From the NCBI RefSeq assembly GCF_963678635.1, contig NC_087068.1, forward strand, positions 51,996,731 through 52,060,730: 64,000 bases of DNA, read 5' to 3'. The first letter of the stretch is position 1, and the number at the start of each line of letters is the position of its first letter. Shown piece after piece: positions 44,970-57,489 of this stretch. Below the pieces are notes generated by a model that was not told the DNA's origin, searched no databases, and saw only the letters and a list, made by a program, of their open reading frames with translations. The position numbers and the translations under genes were made by a program. This DNA comes from Symsagittifera roscoffensis (taxonomy: Eukaryota > Xenacoelomorpha > Acoela > Convolutidae).

Positions 44970-46350
44970 TTCTACATGAAAAAAAAACGTCACTAAATTG
45001 AAAAGACCTGTTTTTGGAAATTCAGAAGTTTCAATACTGCTTACAATTTGACATAAATTTCGTTAAGTTCTCGCCGAAGTGTCAGTGCAAAAAAATCGTT
45101 TCATTCCAAACTAGAGAGAGAAATTTTCTTATATTTATAGATATCAACAGACGCAAAATATATCACATTGTTGCTTACTTAGGGCAAGGAAACATAAACA
45201 TAGGAACCCTTCTCACTATTCGAAATTTCCGTCCCAGATTTCACACAATTTTATACAGAAATGGGTAAGTTCCCAAAATTACTGCAACTCATTAGCAAAT
45301 CTGCTTTGACAGCACAAGAGATTGCTTCGTCATCTTTATTCAATTTCAAAATTCTCCGCTATCGCAGAGTACAGGAACTCGTGGGCCCAACAACACGTTT
45401 CACCACATGAGTTTATTGAAAAATCCACTATCTGTAAAAGTCAGTTTTTTTCCTGATTACTGGAAATTATATCAAAACATACCAGAATCCCGCAAACAAC
45501 ACGTTCAAAGGATGTATGCAATAGCTGAATGAATTTTTTTGCTCGTATGATTTTTTCTGTACGAGCACAAAGAACTTAATAATTTTTTCATAAGTTTGCT
45601 TATTTTTTCCTTCTTTTGAAGAAAGTGACAGAACTTAAGGCTCGTGTGATTTTTTCCTCACTAGCACAAAAAAAATGATTGCCAAATTTCTAATTGGAAT
45701 ATATAACACACAATAAAAGGCTAGTTTGCCGGAATTATTCTTTTCGGCCTCCGGCTGGAACCAAAATAAATGAACCTAAATTTGCCCACTTTGACTTCAA
45801 TTTTTTTTGTTTAATTCTACATGAAAAAAACCTCATTAAATTGAAAAAACCTGTTTTTGGAAATTCAGAAGTTTCAATACTGCTTACAATTTGACATAAA
45901 GTTCTCGCCAAATTGTAAGTGCAAAAAAAAAATCGTTTCATTTCAAAATAGAGAGAGAAAATTGCTTATTTTATTGATATCAACAGACGTAAAATATATC
46001 ACATTGTTGCTTACTTAGGGCAAGGAAACATAAACTTAGGAACCCTTCTCACTATTCAAAATTTCCTTTTCATATTTTACACATTTTTTTACTGAAATTG
46101 GTAAGTTCCCAAAGTTACTGCAACGCATTAGCAAATCTGCTTTGACAGCACAGGAGATTGCTTCGTTATCTTTATTCAGTTTAAAAGTTCTCCGCTATCG
46201 CAGAGTACAGGAACTCGTGGACACAGCAACACGTTTCACTACATGAGTTTACTGAAAAATCCACCATCTTCAAAAGTCAGTTTTTTTCCTGATTACTGGA
46301 AATTATGTCAAAACATACCTGAATCCCACCTACAACACGTTCAAAGGATC
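44970..46350. repeat. Direct repeat, about 845-bp period, two copies
   Basis: 44970-45520 and 45815-46350 share long runs, for example TTCAGAAGTTTCAATACTGC, GCAAGGAAACATAAAC and CAGAGTACAGGAACTCGTGG. The interval 45521-45814 is unique. No coding potential is evident. Confidence 0.85.
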
Positions 46351-46789
46351 TATGCGATGATTTGTCAAGGTTTTTTTTAAAGATAATTGATTTTTGGTTG
46401 TCTCCAAAAATTTTTCGAACCACTAATAACTTATAACTAGGGGATGTATTGGAAAAAATGTAAAATCGTTTATTTCGAAGTTTTTCAAAATTCATACAGC
46501 TTAACCGCTATTTAATACCTTTTTCTTGCTTGAAAACCGAAAAAATCGAAAAGTTTCCAATTCGATTTTTATCTGTTATTGCAGTATAGAAACAAATTCA
46601 AAATGATTTTGGTGTTTTTTGAATTTTGGTCTTCTGAGGTTTTTTCTCTTAAGAAAGTGTAATTTTCTACAAATCTTATAAGAAATTCTAAGATAGGGGA
46701 GTTTTTGTAGGTTGGTTATCAAATGTTAAATGTATCAGTGTCAAATTCTTCAAGCTGGAAAAAGTTAAGCTTAAATAGTTTCAAGCGAC

Positions 46790-49752
46790 GGTGTCAGTCG
46801 GTGCTAATGTGACTACTGTAGCTAGTGCAACACTTAAAAATTTTTGTAATTCTCGTTTTTAATATTTTTAATTTTTAGTAAAGCAAACAAAACGAAAAAA
46901 CAAAAAAATATTTCGCTGGTGTGACCAAATTTAGTCACAAAAATGATATTGAGCTTTTAGTTTTATAAATTTCATAAATTTAAACTCTACCTGAAACAAA
47001 AGCAAAGTAGGTATTAACTCTCGATCTGCAAAACAAAAACAGGTAGAGAACGGTTTTCCCCTAAATTAGTCAAACTTTTTGCAGTTTCGATCCATTTTTT
47101 GAGTCAAAAAGGAAACCAAATTGGCCCAAAAGAAATGCTGTGACAATTGCCTTGGACAAACGCAGTCGAAACATTTCAAAACTTTGTTTTATCTATTGTT
47201 AATAATTTTCCCGGTGTTAAAGAGCAATGTTTTTATAATTTCTGATTTGTGTGAGAAAAAGCTAGTCATACATTTTTCATGGAGAATTAATGACTAGAGT
47301 TTAATCAAAACCAAAAACTGTCCTTTTCAAAAAAAATGTAAAATTAACCAAGATGCGCAAAAATCAAACACTGGCCAAATGAAGATCCCCAACGTTTTCA
47401 AAATGAACAATTTTTATTATAATGGCTAAAATTTTAATCAAAAAACTGCATGTCAGATAGCTATGATTAGGTTTTGAACGCTGAAATTGTCAAAAAAAAT
47501 TTTAAATCCTGCTTAAATCGACTCTCATCCTAAAACAAATGAAAAAAAAAACAATGGTCAGCCCGTGTTTATGTGGCTACTGCAGCTAGTGTAACAATTT
47601 GATTTTTTGTCAATGTCAATTTTTGGATTTTAGTAGGGCAAAATACATCAGAGTGAAATAAGAAGAATTTACTTTGCTCTACCAGACTTTGCTTTTCAGG
47701 CTGGTGGTACCAAAATGATTCAAAAACTAGATTTAAAGTTTTAATTTTACAAAAGACAAAAAAAATTTTGTTATATCTGAGATATAAACAAAGTTGAGAA
47801 GCAATAAAAAAGTAGAGCTCGGTTTTTCCAGTAAGATAGTCACAATACTCGCACAAAAAAAACTGATCAAGCCAGTCGAAACAAAGATGAGACAGGGTAG
47901 AAATTAAAACAATAGGCCGAAAAAAATGCAATGTCAAATGCCTTGGACAAATGCAGTCGAGCAGTTCCAAAAATGCCAATTAACTTGAATGACTAGGTAA
48001 ACTAACTACTCGAACCAATGGGCTGACCTCAACAAACCAAAAAACTAGTCAAACAAATTCATAAAATTGCTCTATGACTAGTTTTCATGCAATAAAGAAA
48101 ATCTCTGGTTACATATGGAAATTCTACGTCATGAGTTTTCTTAGACATCAATTCTTTCCAACAAAAAAATGAAAAAACATGTTTTAGCTACTGTTTTTGA
48201 TTTTCCGGGTGTTAAAGGGCAAAAATGCATCAAAACTGAATTCCGATACCTATAATTTAAAATAGATGTTTATTTGTTAGAAAATGTTAGTCTTTCAATT
48301 TGCACATTATGGAAATCTTATAATAAAATTTTTTTCTTCAAAGTCAGAAATGGTCTCTTCCGGATATGAATGATGTTGAGTTAATCATGGTACGCAAAAA
48401 ATAAATAGCAGGTCAGATGATGTTAATTAAACTGATTCATTGAAAAAATGCATTAGAAATGACTGAGAGTCTATTCAAAATTTTTGCATACTAGATAAAA
48501 GTAATTACTTTTGCACTCTGAAATTTTCAGAAAAAAAGCGTTAAAAATTGTGCTTAAACCAATTCTCATTTAAAAAAGTGGAACAAAAATTTGTCAGTTA
48601 TTGTTAATGAGGCTGCTGCAGCTGGTGCAATGCTTTGAATTTTTGTATGTCCAATTTTTGAATTTTAGTTGAGCAAAATACAGAAGAGCGAAATAACAAA
48701 AAGTTTTTTCGCTCTACTATTTTTTGCTTTCCCATCTGGTGGAACCAAAATTGCTCAAAACTTAGATTTGAGGTGTTAGTGTTGTATAACATGCAAAAAC
48801 AAAGGTGTTCAATTCACTCGATGTAGCATTGAGAAGCAAAAAAACGAAAGCACGGTTTTTCCACTAAAGTACTCAAAGGTACTCAAAATACTAGTAGTAT
48901 GGTTATAGTAATCATAGCAAATTTGACGTAGGGTTTAAAACTAAACCATTTTCTTGGGTCCAAAAGAGATTTATTGGGATATGTTTTGGACAAAAGCAGT
49001 CGAAGCTTCGAAAAATGCTGATAATTTTGACGATTAAGTGAAATAACTATTTGAACCGCCGTGGTTGACCAGCATACATCAAAAGTGGTAAGTGGTAGTC
49101 ATACAGTTTAACTTAACTTTCTAGGAGTAAAATTCTTCCATAAAAAATGCTGATGGCATATTTGTCTCATCGCAATTTTCTTAGACAGCAAAATTTTTCC
49201 CACGAAAAATCAAATAAATTTTAAAACCATTTTTAGTGATTTTTCAGGTGTTGAAGGGTAAAATTAAATCGAAACCAATTTCTGTTGCCTAAACTTTAAA
49301 ATAATTTGAAAATTACGAATTTTTCATAGTATGGAAATTGGTGGGCTAAAAATGTTGTCAAAACCAAAAAAATGTTTTTTTTTTTCAAAACTAGAGAAAG
49401 TAAACTTAATCAAGATACGCAAAAATCATTTACAGGTCAAATGGCTGTGAGGAAAATGTCTATTTGAGCAGTTATTAAAACATGAAAACGAGTCTAATCG
49501 AACTTTGTACATGTCACATGACCATACATAATTTTTGCATTCTGAAATTGTCAAGAAAACGCATCAAAAAACCACACTCAATTTTTTTTCATCTTTAAAT
49601 AGTTTCGACAAAACAAAGGTCACCCGGTTTTAATCTGAGTACTGCAGCTAGTGCAACACTTCGTATTTTTTTTGTTGTAGTTTTTCAAATAAGCAAACTA
49701 TAGATTAGCGTAATAATAAAAAAAATACCATGCTCTAGTATGTGTTGCTTTC
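46790..49752. repeat. Degenerate tandem array with about 1-kb units
   Basis: Unit starts near 46795, 47570, 48602 and 49635 share a word like CTACTGCAGCTAGTGCAAC. Later matching segments include the YGCAAAAATCA...CAGGTCAAATG region and a CTGAAATTGTCA motif near each unit end. Unit 1 is shorter (about 775 bases), units 2 and 3 about 1,030, unit 4 partial. Divergence is high. The array fills the break in the Gypsy gag. Confidence 0.75.
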
Positions 49753-50423
49753 CTTGAACAATTTTGGGGAGCAGTAGCCGAAAAGGCCAAAAGGTGTGAC
49801 ATAACCGCGGTAGAGGAAGAATGGATCAGGGATATCTTCATAAATAACATGAAAAATTCGGATATACAACGAAAACTCCTGGCCGAAACTTTACCACCGC
49901 GGGAAGCACTCAACTTTGCACTTATTGACGAAAAGGGAATTTTAAACCATTTAAAATTAACAAACAATTTCAAATCCAACGGACCATCCGTACATAAACC
50001 CCACAATCATTTCAATGTCAAAATATAACCTACACTGAATATTGAACGTAGTAACATCTGTATGAAGTGTGGCGGGTCCTTTTCCAAAGGAAATATGGCT
50101 ATTTGTTTAGCGAAAGGCACTACTTGTACATCATGTAAATTTAAAGGCCATTTACCAAACTCTGTAAATCACGTCGGTCGTAGAAATGTAAACATTGTAA
50201 ATACCCAAATTATAGATAATGCAGATTTTAATCCGTCGGATCCTCCGAATATAAATATGGTGCATGAAAATAGAGAAAGTTGTGGCATAATTAACGCATG
50301 GTCAGAATCTGATCAAAGTGAAAATGACGATTACACTGTATTAAATATAACTCTAATCTTCGACGATGATGGAAAAGAACTAAAGAAATTTTTAAATATT
50401 GTCTCGGGAAAGAAAATCAAGTA
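49753..50423 (+). pseudogene. gag: Decayed Gypsy gag, C-terminal part
   Basis: The gag frame resumes with LEQFWGAVAEKAKRCD and continues through DIQRKLLAETLPPREAL. After one TAA (about 50025) it shows a Cys-rich nucleocapsid region (CMKCGGSFSKGN, CLAKGTTCTSCKFKGH) and an acidic linker. It ends in TAG at 50421-50423, with frame displacement before protease. Confidence 0.75.
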
Positions 50424-50426
50424 GTC

Positions 50427-50760
50427 CTAAACATACAATTGGACTCCGCTAGCCCGGTTAGCTTTCTCAAGAAGAAGGTTTTTCACGAATTGAAATTACG
50501 GGATCCCTATCTAAAAGTTTATCCGGTGGATAAAGCAACCAAGGACTTATACTGCGGGTTCACGGACAATGCCATCAACATTTCCGGGAAAGTGAAACTA
50601 CCTATTTTTCGAATGGATGGTCAAAGATAACTGTCATTTCTTTTTGACAGAAGGGCATGAGAGAAACATACTCGGAAACGACAACCTGCCCAAAGTGGGG
50701 ATAGAAGTATCACAGAAGTACTTTCCACACTTCCAGACTAAGGAGAGGTGAAAGTCTTTT
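50427..50760 (+). pseudogene. pol: Decayed Gypsy protease region (unit 1)
   Basis: A retropepsin start is visible (LDSASPVSFLKKKVFHELKL) with Asp in DSAS, then NAINISGKVKLPIF. Stops and shifts follow (TAA at 50628), with residual GNDNLPKVGIEVS in another frame. Confidence 0.7.
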
Positions 50761-50844
50761 GATTTTATTCCCACAGCAGAAACAGATATCGAAATCAATA
50801 GCATCGCCGAAACGTTTAAAAATGTATTTCTTCGGATTGGGAAA

Positions 50845-51660
50845 ATGAAAAGTCAGATAAAAATCATTCATTTTCACGAACCGCTAACGCCCATCCAATT
50901 AAAAGGCAGACGCGTTCCCCTCCATTTACTTGATTCAGTTAAAACAGAACTTAATCGACTAAAAAACGAAGGACACATTGAGAAGTTGGAAAACTGCGAC
51001 GAAGATCATTTTATCAGCCCAAATGTTATTACTGGCAAAAAAGACAAATCGATCAAATTGGCTTTAGACTCAAAATTTATTAACAGACAGATATACAAAA
51101 ATAAACACCAGATGCCAAATATCCATGAAGTTGTAGATAAAGTAGCGGCACAAATTTCGAACGATTCTGTTGGAGAAGTAGGGTTTACAATTTTGGATTT
51201 GAAAAATGCATATAGTCAACTCGTCTCAGACAAATTTACTAGCAGCCAGTGTAACTTTAGTATAGTGGGCGGCAAAATTACTGGTGCATACCAATTCTTA
51301 ACTGGCTTTTACGGCCTAGGAGATTTGCCTAACGAATTTCAAAGAGTCATGGACTCAACGCTAGGTGCGATCCCTTTTACAAATTGTTATTTGGATGACA
51401 TTTTAATTGCTTCCAAAGGAAGTTTTTTAGACCACAAAAATATTGTGTTTAAAATCTTATCAACGTTAGACGATTACAACTTCGCTGTTAATTGGTCAAA
51501 AAGCAAATTTTTCCAAAAAAAATTGCATGGCTGGGATTTAAAATTTCAAATACTGGAATTTCCCCTTAGTCCACAAAACGAAAGCATTAAAGGACTTACC
51601 GATCCCAATAAATTTGAAGGAGTTAAGATTATTTTTCGGTTCCATAAACCAGTAAATTAA
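50845..51660 (+). pseudogene. pol: Decayed Gypsy RT (unit 1)
   Basis: Open for 271 codons with Ty3/Gypsy RT features: RRVPLHLLDSVKTELNRL, FTILDLKNAYSQL, YQFLTGFYGLGDLPNEFQR, and YLDD at residues 182-185. After KSKFFQKK the sequence shifts out of frame (HGWDLKFQ) and stops at 51658-51660. It is repeated at 56115-56948. Confidence 0.88.
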
Positions 51661-52190
51661 ATTTGTGCCAAATTTAGCGTCTTTAGGAAGTCCGCTTCGA
51701 CCTTTGCTGAATAAGAAATCTATTTTCCATTGGAATCTTGATGATACAAAAACTTTCGAGAAAATCAAACAAGAAATTATCAATCTTACGGAAAAAACAC
51801 ATTTCGACGAAAAACGTAAAACCAGAAACAAAACTGACGCATCACATAACGGATTGAGAGCCTCCCTAGAACAACTCCGCATTGGAAAACGATTTCATTT
51901 GCCACTCGGTTTTTAAACCCTCATGATGCGAAATACTGAACTAACGAATTAGAACTTTTGGGAGCAGTGTGGAATGTAGAACATTATAAAAACTACTTTT
52001 ATGGATCAGACTTCGAAGTAATTACAGATCATAAAGCCTTACTTCCTGTCCTTTCAACAAACCACGGGAATAAAGCTTACCACAGCAGTCTAGTAAGAGG
52101 GGTTGATCGGTTACTACCGTTTAATTTTACATGGGATTCACCGATGTAATTTCAAGAGTTCCTTCTGGAAAAGCCCTACCCTTTGATGTT
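51661..52190 (+). pseudogene. pol: Decayed Gypsy RT-thumb and RNase H (unit 1)
   Basis: Two frames (51665-51916 and 51958-52149) carry FVPNLASLGSPLRPLLNKK-like sequence, KTDASHNGLRASLEQL with the RNase H Asp, and ELLGAVWNVEHYKNYFYG, FEVITDHKALLPVLS. The element is cut near 52190, before integrase, and joins minus-strand gag DNA. Confidence 0.83.
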
Positions 52191-52195
52191 TAGGT

Positions 52196-54548
52196 GTACT
52201 ACTCCTACACTTTTGTTGTGAATTTTGATATTGTGTATTATTTCTGTGCGGTTATTGAGAAAAATTTCTCTATCGATTTTGATAAATCGAATTTCTATTT
52301 GAGAATTGGCACGTGATCTATTGTGATGATTACTAAAGTTTGATCAATTATTTGAATAGTTTCGTGATCTGTTATTTTGATATGGTCTGTCCCTATTGTT
52401 TGAATAGTTTCTGTTTCTATTGCATGAGGAGTTTCTAGAACAATCATTTGAATAGTATCTGTTTCGGGGGTTTGAGTTTGAACGATTCCTGTTATAATTT
52501 GAATAGTTGCTTCTATTTGAGTTTGATCTTCACTAATTATTTCGATATTTATTGTTTTGACTGTTTGATCGACTATATCTAATTTGTGAGAAGTTTCGTG
52601 AATTTCCTTTAGCTGAAGATTTTCCACGATAGTTATAACTGTAGGGTGATTGTTGTCTAGAGGCATTATAGTTATCAGGGAGTGGTTTTCCTGAACTATT
52701 GTTACTGTGAATGTTTTTGTTTGGTAGATTTTGGTCTTTTTTCATGTAATGGTAAAATGATTTATTTGGTTCTCTATGTTTTTGTGGTTTGATCTGATTA
52801 TCTTGTTGTTTTTGTGTTCACTCAGCAATGCTGTGTCCTTATCTACGTCAATAGTTACACCATTTTTTGAATAATGGTTTTACTTTGAAATTTGGGTTCT
52901 TCTCGTAGATATTGAAAATTTGAGTGATTTTTTCAGCTTGTTCCGTGTCAGAGTCATGAATATTGTTTATTTGTGAAGCAGTGGTTTGAATGTTATTTAC
53001 ATATTGTAATTTTAAACTTTCCGTTTCTTCTAGTTTCATTTTTTCTAGTTTCGGCTTGTTCTAGTTTATCTACTAGTTTCCTGAAGTCTATATCGGGTTC
53101 TCGAATTGAAGATGGATGAGATGCTTTCTTTTTTATTGCTATTTTCAGTAATTGAAGTGTTAGAGTCATCATTAAAATTTCTGTCATTTATGTGTTCTTA
53201 TTATCATGCGTATTAAGTGAATATGCTTTTCTTACTAGTGTTTCAATTCTTTTTGCAAGTTGTTTAATTGTTTTGTTTGGGATTCTACGGATTTGATTGC
53301 ATAAAACTCTTTGGTGTTGTTTGTTTTTTTTTCTGAGTCAAACATTTTTGAAAATTCTTGCGTGAATTTTTTCCAATCTGACCTAATAACTATAGGTAAA
53401 AGTGAAAACCATTTTTGGGCTGCGCCATCAAGTGTGGTTTGGATTAGCGCTGTGCGTCTATGTATCCAATTTTGATGAAGTGGTGTATTTACTGGTTCAG
53501 GTCCTATATTTCAAATCAAATTTGCTGTGACTGCATTTAAATAATGTTCTACTGAGTATTCGAGATATGTTCCTGTGAATACCATTAGTGGCTGATTTGA
53601 AGATATTGAGGATCCACCCATAAGGTATGGATTCATAGTCATTTGTAGTGATTCTGCGGCATTTGGTATTTGAGAAAAATTTGTAAGTTGAGTCTTTGTT
53701 GTTTTATGTTTTTGTAGGTTAAATGGTAGTGATATTTCTTTTTGCATTTGAGTTGGTTAGTAATTTTGTAGTTTCACTTGGTTTTGTGATTGAAATTTAT
53801 TATTATATGACGTTGGGTGATGTCTTGCTTGCCTTTGTTCGTTTCGTGTATATGGTTCGAAACAATCTGGTTGATAGAAAGGATCTGGTTCATCGATGTT
53901 CCAGTTATTGCTATGATGATTTGTATTAAATCGTTGTTGATTTTGATAATAAAATTCTTCATCTTCTGAAAAATGTGGTTGATTCCTAATACTATATTTG
54001 TTTGTTATGTTTTTATTTCGTTGAAAAAATGGATAATTTTCGCTACGGTCTAGTGTAGCTCGTAGTTGATCGTTTCAGAATACTGATTGAGAAGCTTGCT
54101 GTGGTACATTTTGATTTTTTGGTTGTGATTGATTTTGAATATTCATGTTAGGGGGTTTTGTTGTTCTGGATTTTTGGAAAAATCATAGTTATGATCTGAG
54201 AAGTTAATTTTATTTGACCTTTTTTGCTTGATTGTTTGTCTTGATGTTGTTACTGGTCTAAATTTTTGATAGTCCATTTGTGACTAATTTGGAATAACTG
54301 AAGGTTTCACTGTCGATTGTATAGTTGTTTGTGGAAATGCTGCGTTTTTTTGGAGTCGTAAGTGTAGGGTGATTAGGAGAAATGCTTTGTTGTGTTGTTG
54401 TTGGCATTGTTTCAACTATTTCTTCACTTACGAATTGTGATGGAGTTTGAATATCTTGTTGTGTGAGATTTTGTGTTCTGTTTAGGTTTTCTTGATAAAT
54501 AAATGTAAGAATTTCGACTACAATTTCCTTCTCCATCAGTAAATATTT
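52196..54548 (-). pseudogene. gag: Stop-riddled gag of a second retrotransposon (unit 1)
   Basis: Read on the minus strand from 54548, short frames in one main phase, broken by many stops, encode a Gag: EYSVEHYLNAVTANLI, then a capsid-like segment (NWIHRRTALIQTTLDGAAQ, SDWKKFTQEFSKMFD, RIETLVRKAYSLN), a Lys/Glu helix, a damaged zinc knuckle (KKWCNY then GHSIAE), and an Arg/Ser/Asn/Tyr-rich tail (NFSQIRYSRSNSQN). Two of the knuckle Cys positions are TGA. It is identical in structure to 57490-59830. Confidence 0.75.
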
Positions 54549-55400
54549 TGATATGGTCTGTCCCTATTGTTTGAATAGTTTCTGTTTCTATTGCATGAGG
54601 AGTTTCTAGAACAATCATTTGAATAGTATCTGTTTCGGGGGTTTGAGTTTGAACGATTCCTGTTATAATTTGAATAGTTGCTTCTATTTGAGTTTGATCT
54701 TCACTAATTATTTCGATATTTATTGTTTTGACTGTTTGATCGACTATATCTAATTTGTGAGAAGTTTCGTGAATTTCCTTTAGCTGAAGATTTTCCACGA
54801 TAGTTATAACTGTAGGGTGATTGTTGTCTAGAGGCATTATAGTTATCAGGGAGTGGTTTTCCTGAACTATTGTTACTGTGAATGTTTTTGTTTGGTAGAT
54901 TTTGGTCTTTTTTCATGTAATGGTAAAATGATTTATTTGGTTCTCTATGTTTTTGTGGTTTGATCTGATTATCTTGTTGTTTTTGTGTTCACTCAGCAAT
55001 GCTGTGTCCTTATCTACGTCAATAGTTACACCATTTTTTGAATAATGGTTTTACTTTGAAATTTGGGTTCTTCTCGTAGATATTGAAAATTTGAGTGATT
55101 TTTTCAGCTTGTTCCGTGTCAGAGTCATGAATATTGTTTATTTGTGAAGCAGTGGTTTGAATGTTATTTACATATTGTAATTTTAAACTTTCCGTTTCTT
55201 CTAGTTTCATTTTTTCTAGTTTCGGCTTGTTCTAGTTTATCTACTAGTTTCCTGAAGTCTATATCGGGTTCTCGAACTATTTCTTCACTTACGAATTGTG
55301 ATGGAGTTTGAATATCTTGTTGTGTGAGATTTTGTGTTCTGTTTAGGTTTTCTTGATAAATAAATGTAAGAATTTCGACTACAATTTCCTTCTCCATCAG
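54545..55400. repeat. Second-order duplication inside unit 1
   Basis: 54545-55277 repeats 52374-53105 and 55278-55400 repeats 54412-54545. It is therefore a tandem copy of 52374-54545 with its middle (53106-54411) deleted. The same reading-frame fragments recur here. Confidence 0.88.
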
Positions 55401-55816
55401 TAAATATTGAATTAAAATTTATAGGTGTTGTATCAAAAGTAAGAGGGGTTATTCTAACATAATCTCTATTGATGGAAACTGTCGTAATTGATTGACTTGA
55501 GATGTCAGTTGGTATAATAATAAATGATGGATGAGATCATTCAGGGTCCCTAACATAATATGTTTCTTCTGCCAATATAGTTTCATCGTCTGAATTTTGT
55601 GGTTGAAAATTTTCTCTTGCTAGTGATATCAGATCAAAATTATAGACAAAATAATCAATTATAAACCATGCTAGTATCTATTGCATATCGTGTGTAACTT
55701 TTTCTCATATATCGTTATTAGTGAGGTTTTCACGGATTGTATTTAAAATTTTTGAAAAAATGCTTATTTCTTGTCTTACAGCTGTATGTCGGCATGTTTG
55801 AGTTGATGAGTCACCT
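55401..55816 (-). pseudogene. gag: Upstream gag segment of the second retrotransposon (unit 1)
   Basis: It matches 59826-60244 in unit 2. On the minus strand it encodes pieces such as TAVRQEISIFSKILN and DYVRITPLTFDTTPINFN, interrupted by stops. It ends at the duplication joint. Confidence 0.65.
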
Positions 55817-56114
55817 TGTGGATAAAGCAATCAAGGACTTATACTGCGGGTTCACGGACAATGCCATCAACATTTCCGGCAAAGTGATACTACCTATTTT
55901 TCGAATCGATGGTCAAAGACAACTGTCATTTCTTTTTGACAGAAGGGCATGAGAGAAACATACTCGGAAACGACAACCTGCCCAAAGTGGGGATAGAAGT
56001 ATCACAGAAGTACTTCCCACACTTCCAGACTAAGGAGAGGTGAAAGTCGTTTGATTTTATTCCCACAGCAGAAACAGATATCGAAATCAATAGCATCGCT
56101 GAAACGTTTAAAAA
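55815..56114 (+). pseudogene. pol: Decayed Gypsy protease remnant (unit 2)
   Basis: It begins within the protease (KAIKDLYCGFTDNAIN) at the duplication joint, so the DSAS active-site strand is missing. It ends in the same frame shift as unit 1. Confidence 0.68.
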
Positions 56115-56948
56115 TATATTTCTTCGAATTGGGAATTTAAAAAGTCAGATAAAAAATATTCATTTTCACGAATCGCTAACGCCCATCCAATTAAAATGCA
56201 GACGCGTTCCCCTCCATTTACTTGATTCAGTTAAAACAGAACTTAATCGATTAAAAAACGAAGGACACATGGAGAAATTAGAAAACTGCGATGAAGATCA
56301 TTTTATCAGCCCAATTTTTATTACTGGTAAAAAAGACAAATCGATCAAATTGGGTTTAGAACATTTATTAAAAAACAGATATACAGAAATGAACACCAGA
56401 TGCCAAATATCCATGAAGTTGTAGATAAAGTAGCGGCACAAATTTCGAACGATTCTGTTGGAGAAATAGGGTTTACAAATTTGGATTTGAAAAAGGCATA
56501 TAGCCAACTCGTCTCAGACAAATTTACTAGCAACCAGTGTAACTTTAGTATAGTGGGCGGCAAAATTACTGGTGCATACCAATTCTTAACTGGCTTTTAC
56601 GGCCTAGGAGATTTGCCTAACGAATTTCAAAGAGTCATGGACTCAACGCTAGGTGCGATCCCTTTTACAAATTGTTATTTGGATGACATTTTAATTGCTT
56701 CCAAAGGAAGTTTTTTAGACCACAAAAATATTGTGTTTAAAATCTTATCAACGTTAGACCATTACAACTTCGCTGTTAATTGGTCAAAAAGCAAATTTTT
56801 CCAAAAAAAATTGCATGGCTGGGATTTAAAATTTCAAATACTGGAATTTCCCCTTAGTCCACAAAACGAAAGCATTAAAGGACTTACCAATCCCAATAAA
56901 TTTGAAGGAGTTAAGATTATTTTTCGGTTCCATAAACCAGTAAATTAA
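56115..56948 (+). pseudogene. pol: Decayed Gypsy RT (unit 2)
   Basis: Copy of 50845-51660. An additional break near 56350-56400 removes the continuous N-terminus, so the open part starts at 56400 (MPNIHEVVDKVAAQ). YLDD and the neighbouring motifs remain. Differences from unit 1 are few. Confidence 0.86.
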
Positions 56949-57480
56949 ATTTGTGCCAAATTTAGCGTCTTTAGGAAGTCCGCTTCGACCTTTGCTGAAT
57001 AAGAAATCTATTTTCTATTGGAATCTTGATGATACAAAAACTTTCGAGAAAATCAAACAAGAAATTATCAATCTTACGGAAAAAACACATTTCGACGTAA
57101 AACGTAAAACCAGAAACAAAACTGACGCATCACATAACGGATTGAGAGCCTCCCTAGAACAACTCCTCATTGGAAAACGATTTCATTTGCCACTCGGTTT
57201 TTAAACCCTCATGATGCGAAATACTCAACTAACGAATTAGAACTTTTGGGAGCAGTGTGGAATGTAGAACATTATAAAAACTACCTTTATGGATCAGACT
57301 TCGAAGTACTTACAGATCATAAAGCCTTACTTCCTGTCCTTTCAACAAACCACGGGAATAAAGCTTACCACAGCAGTCTAGTAAGAGGGGTTGATCGGTT
57401 ACTACCGTTTAATTTTACATGGGATTCACCGATGTAATTTCAAGAATTCCTTCTGGAAAAGCCCTACCCTTTGATGTTTA
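56949..57480 (+). pseudogene. pol: Decayed Gypsy RT-thumb and RNase H (unit 2)
   Basis: Same two frames and same truncation point as 51661-52190. Confidence 0.82.
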
Positions 57481-57489
57481 GGTGTACTA

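Larger units (their letters stand above)
50524..55816. repeat. Tandem duplication unit 1 (Gypsy pol fragment plus minus-strand gag)
   Basis: It runs from GTGGATAAAGCAACC to CACCTTGTG, where the sequence jumps back to GGATAAAGC. The next unit starts at 55814. Only GTG is shared at the joint. Unit 1 is about 0.86 kb longer because it holds an internal partial duplication (54545-55400). Confidence 0.9.

Noticed and set aside
52295-52666. 123-codon Thr/Ile-rich ORF on the minus strand (also at 54424-54837 and 57582-57953)
   Set aside because: It is an off-frame reading of the Arg/Ser/Asn-rich gag tail, which lies in the frame of 52533-52745.
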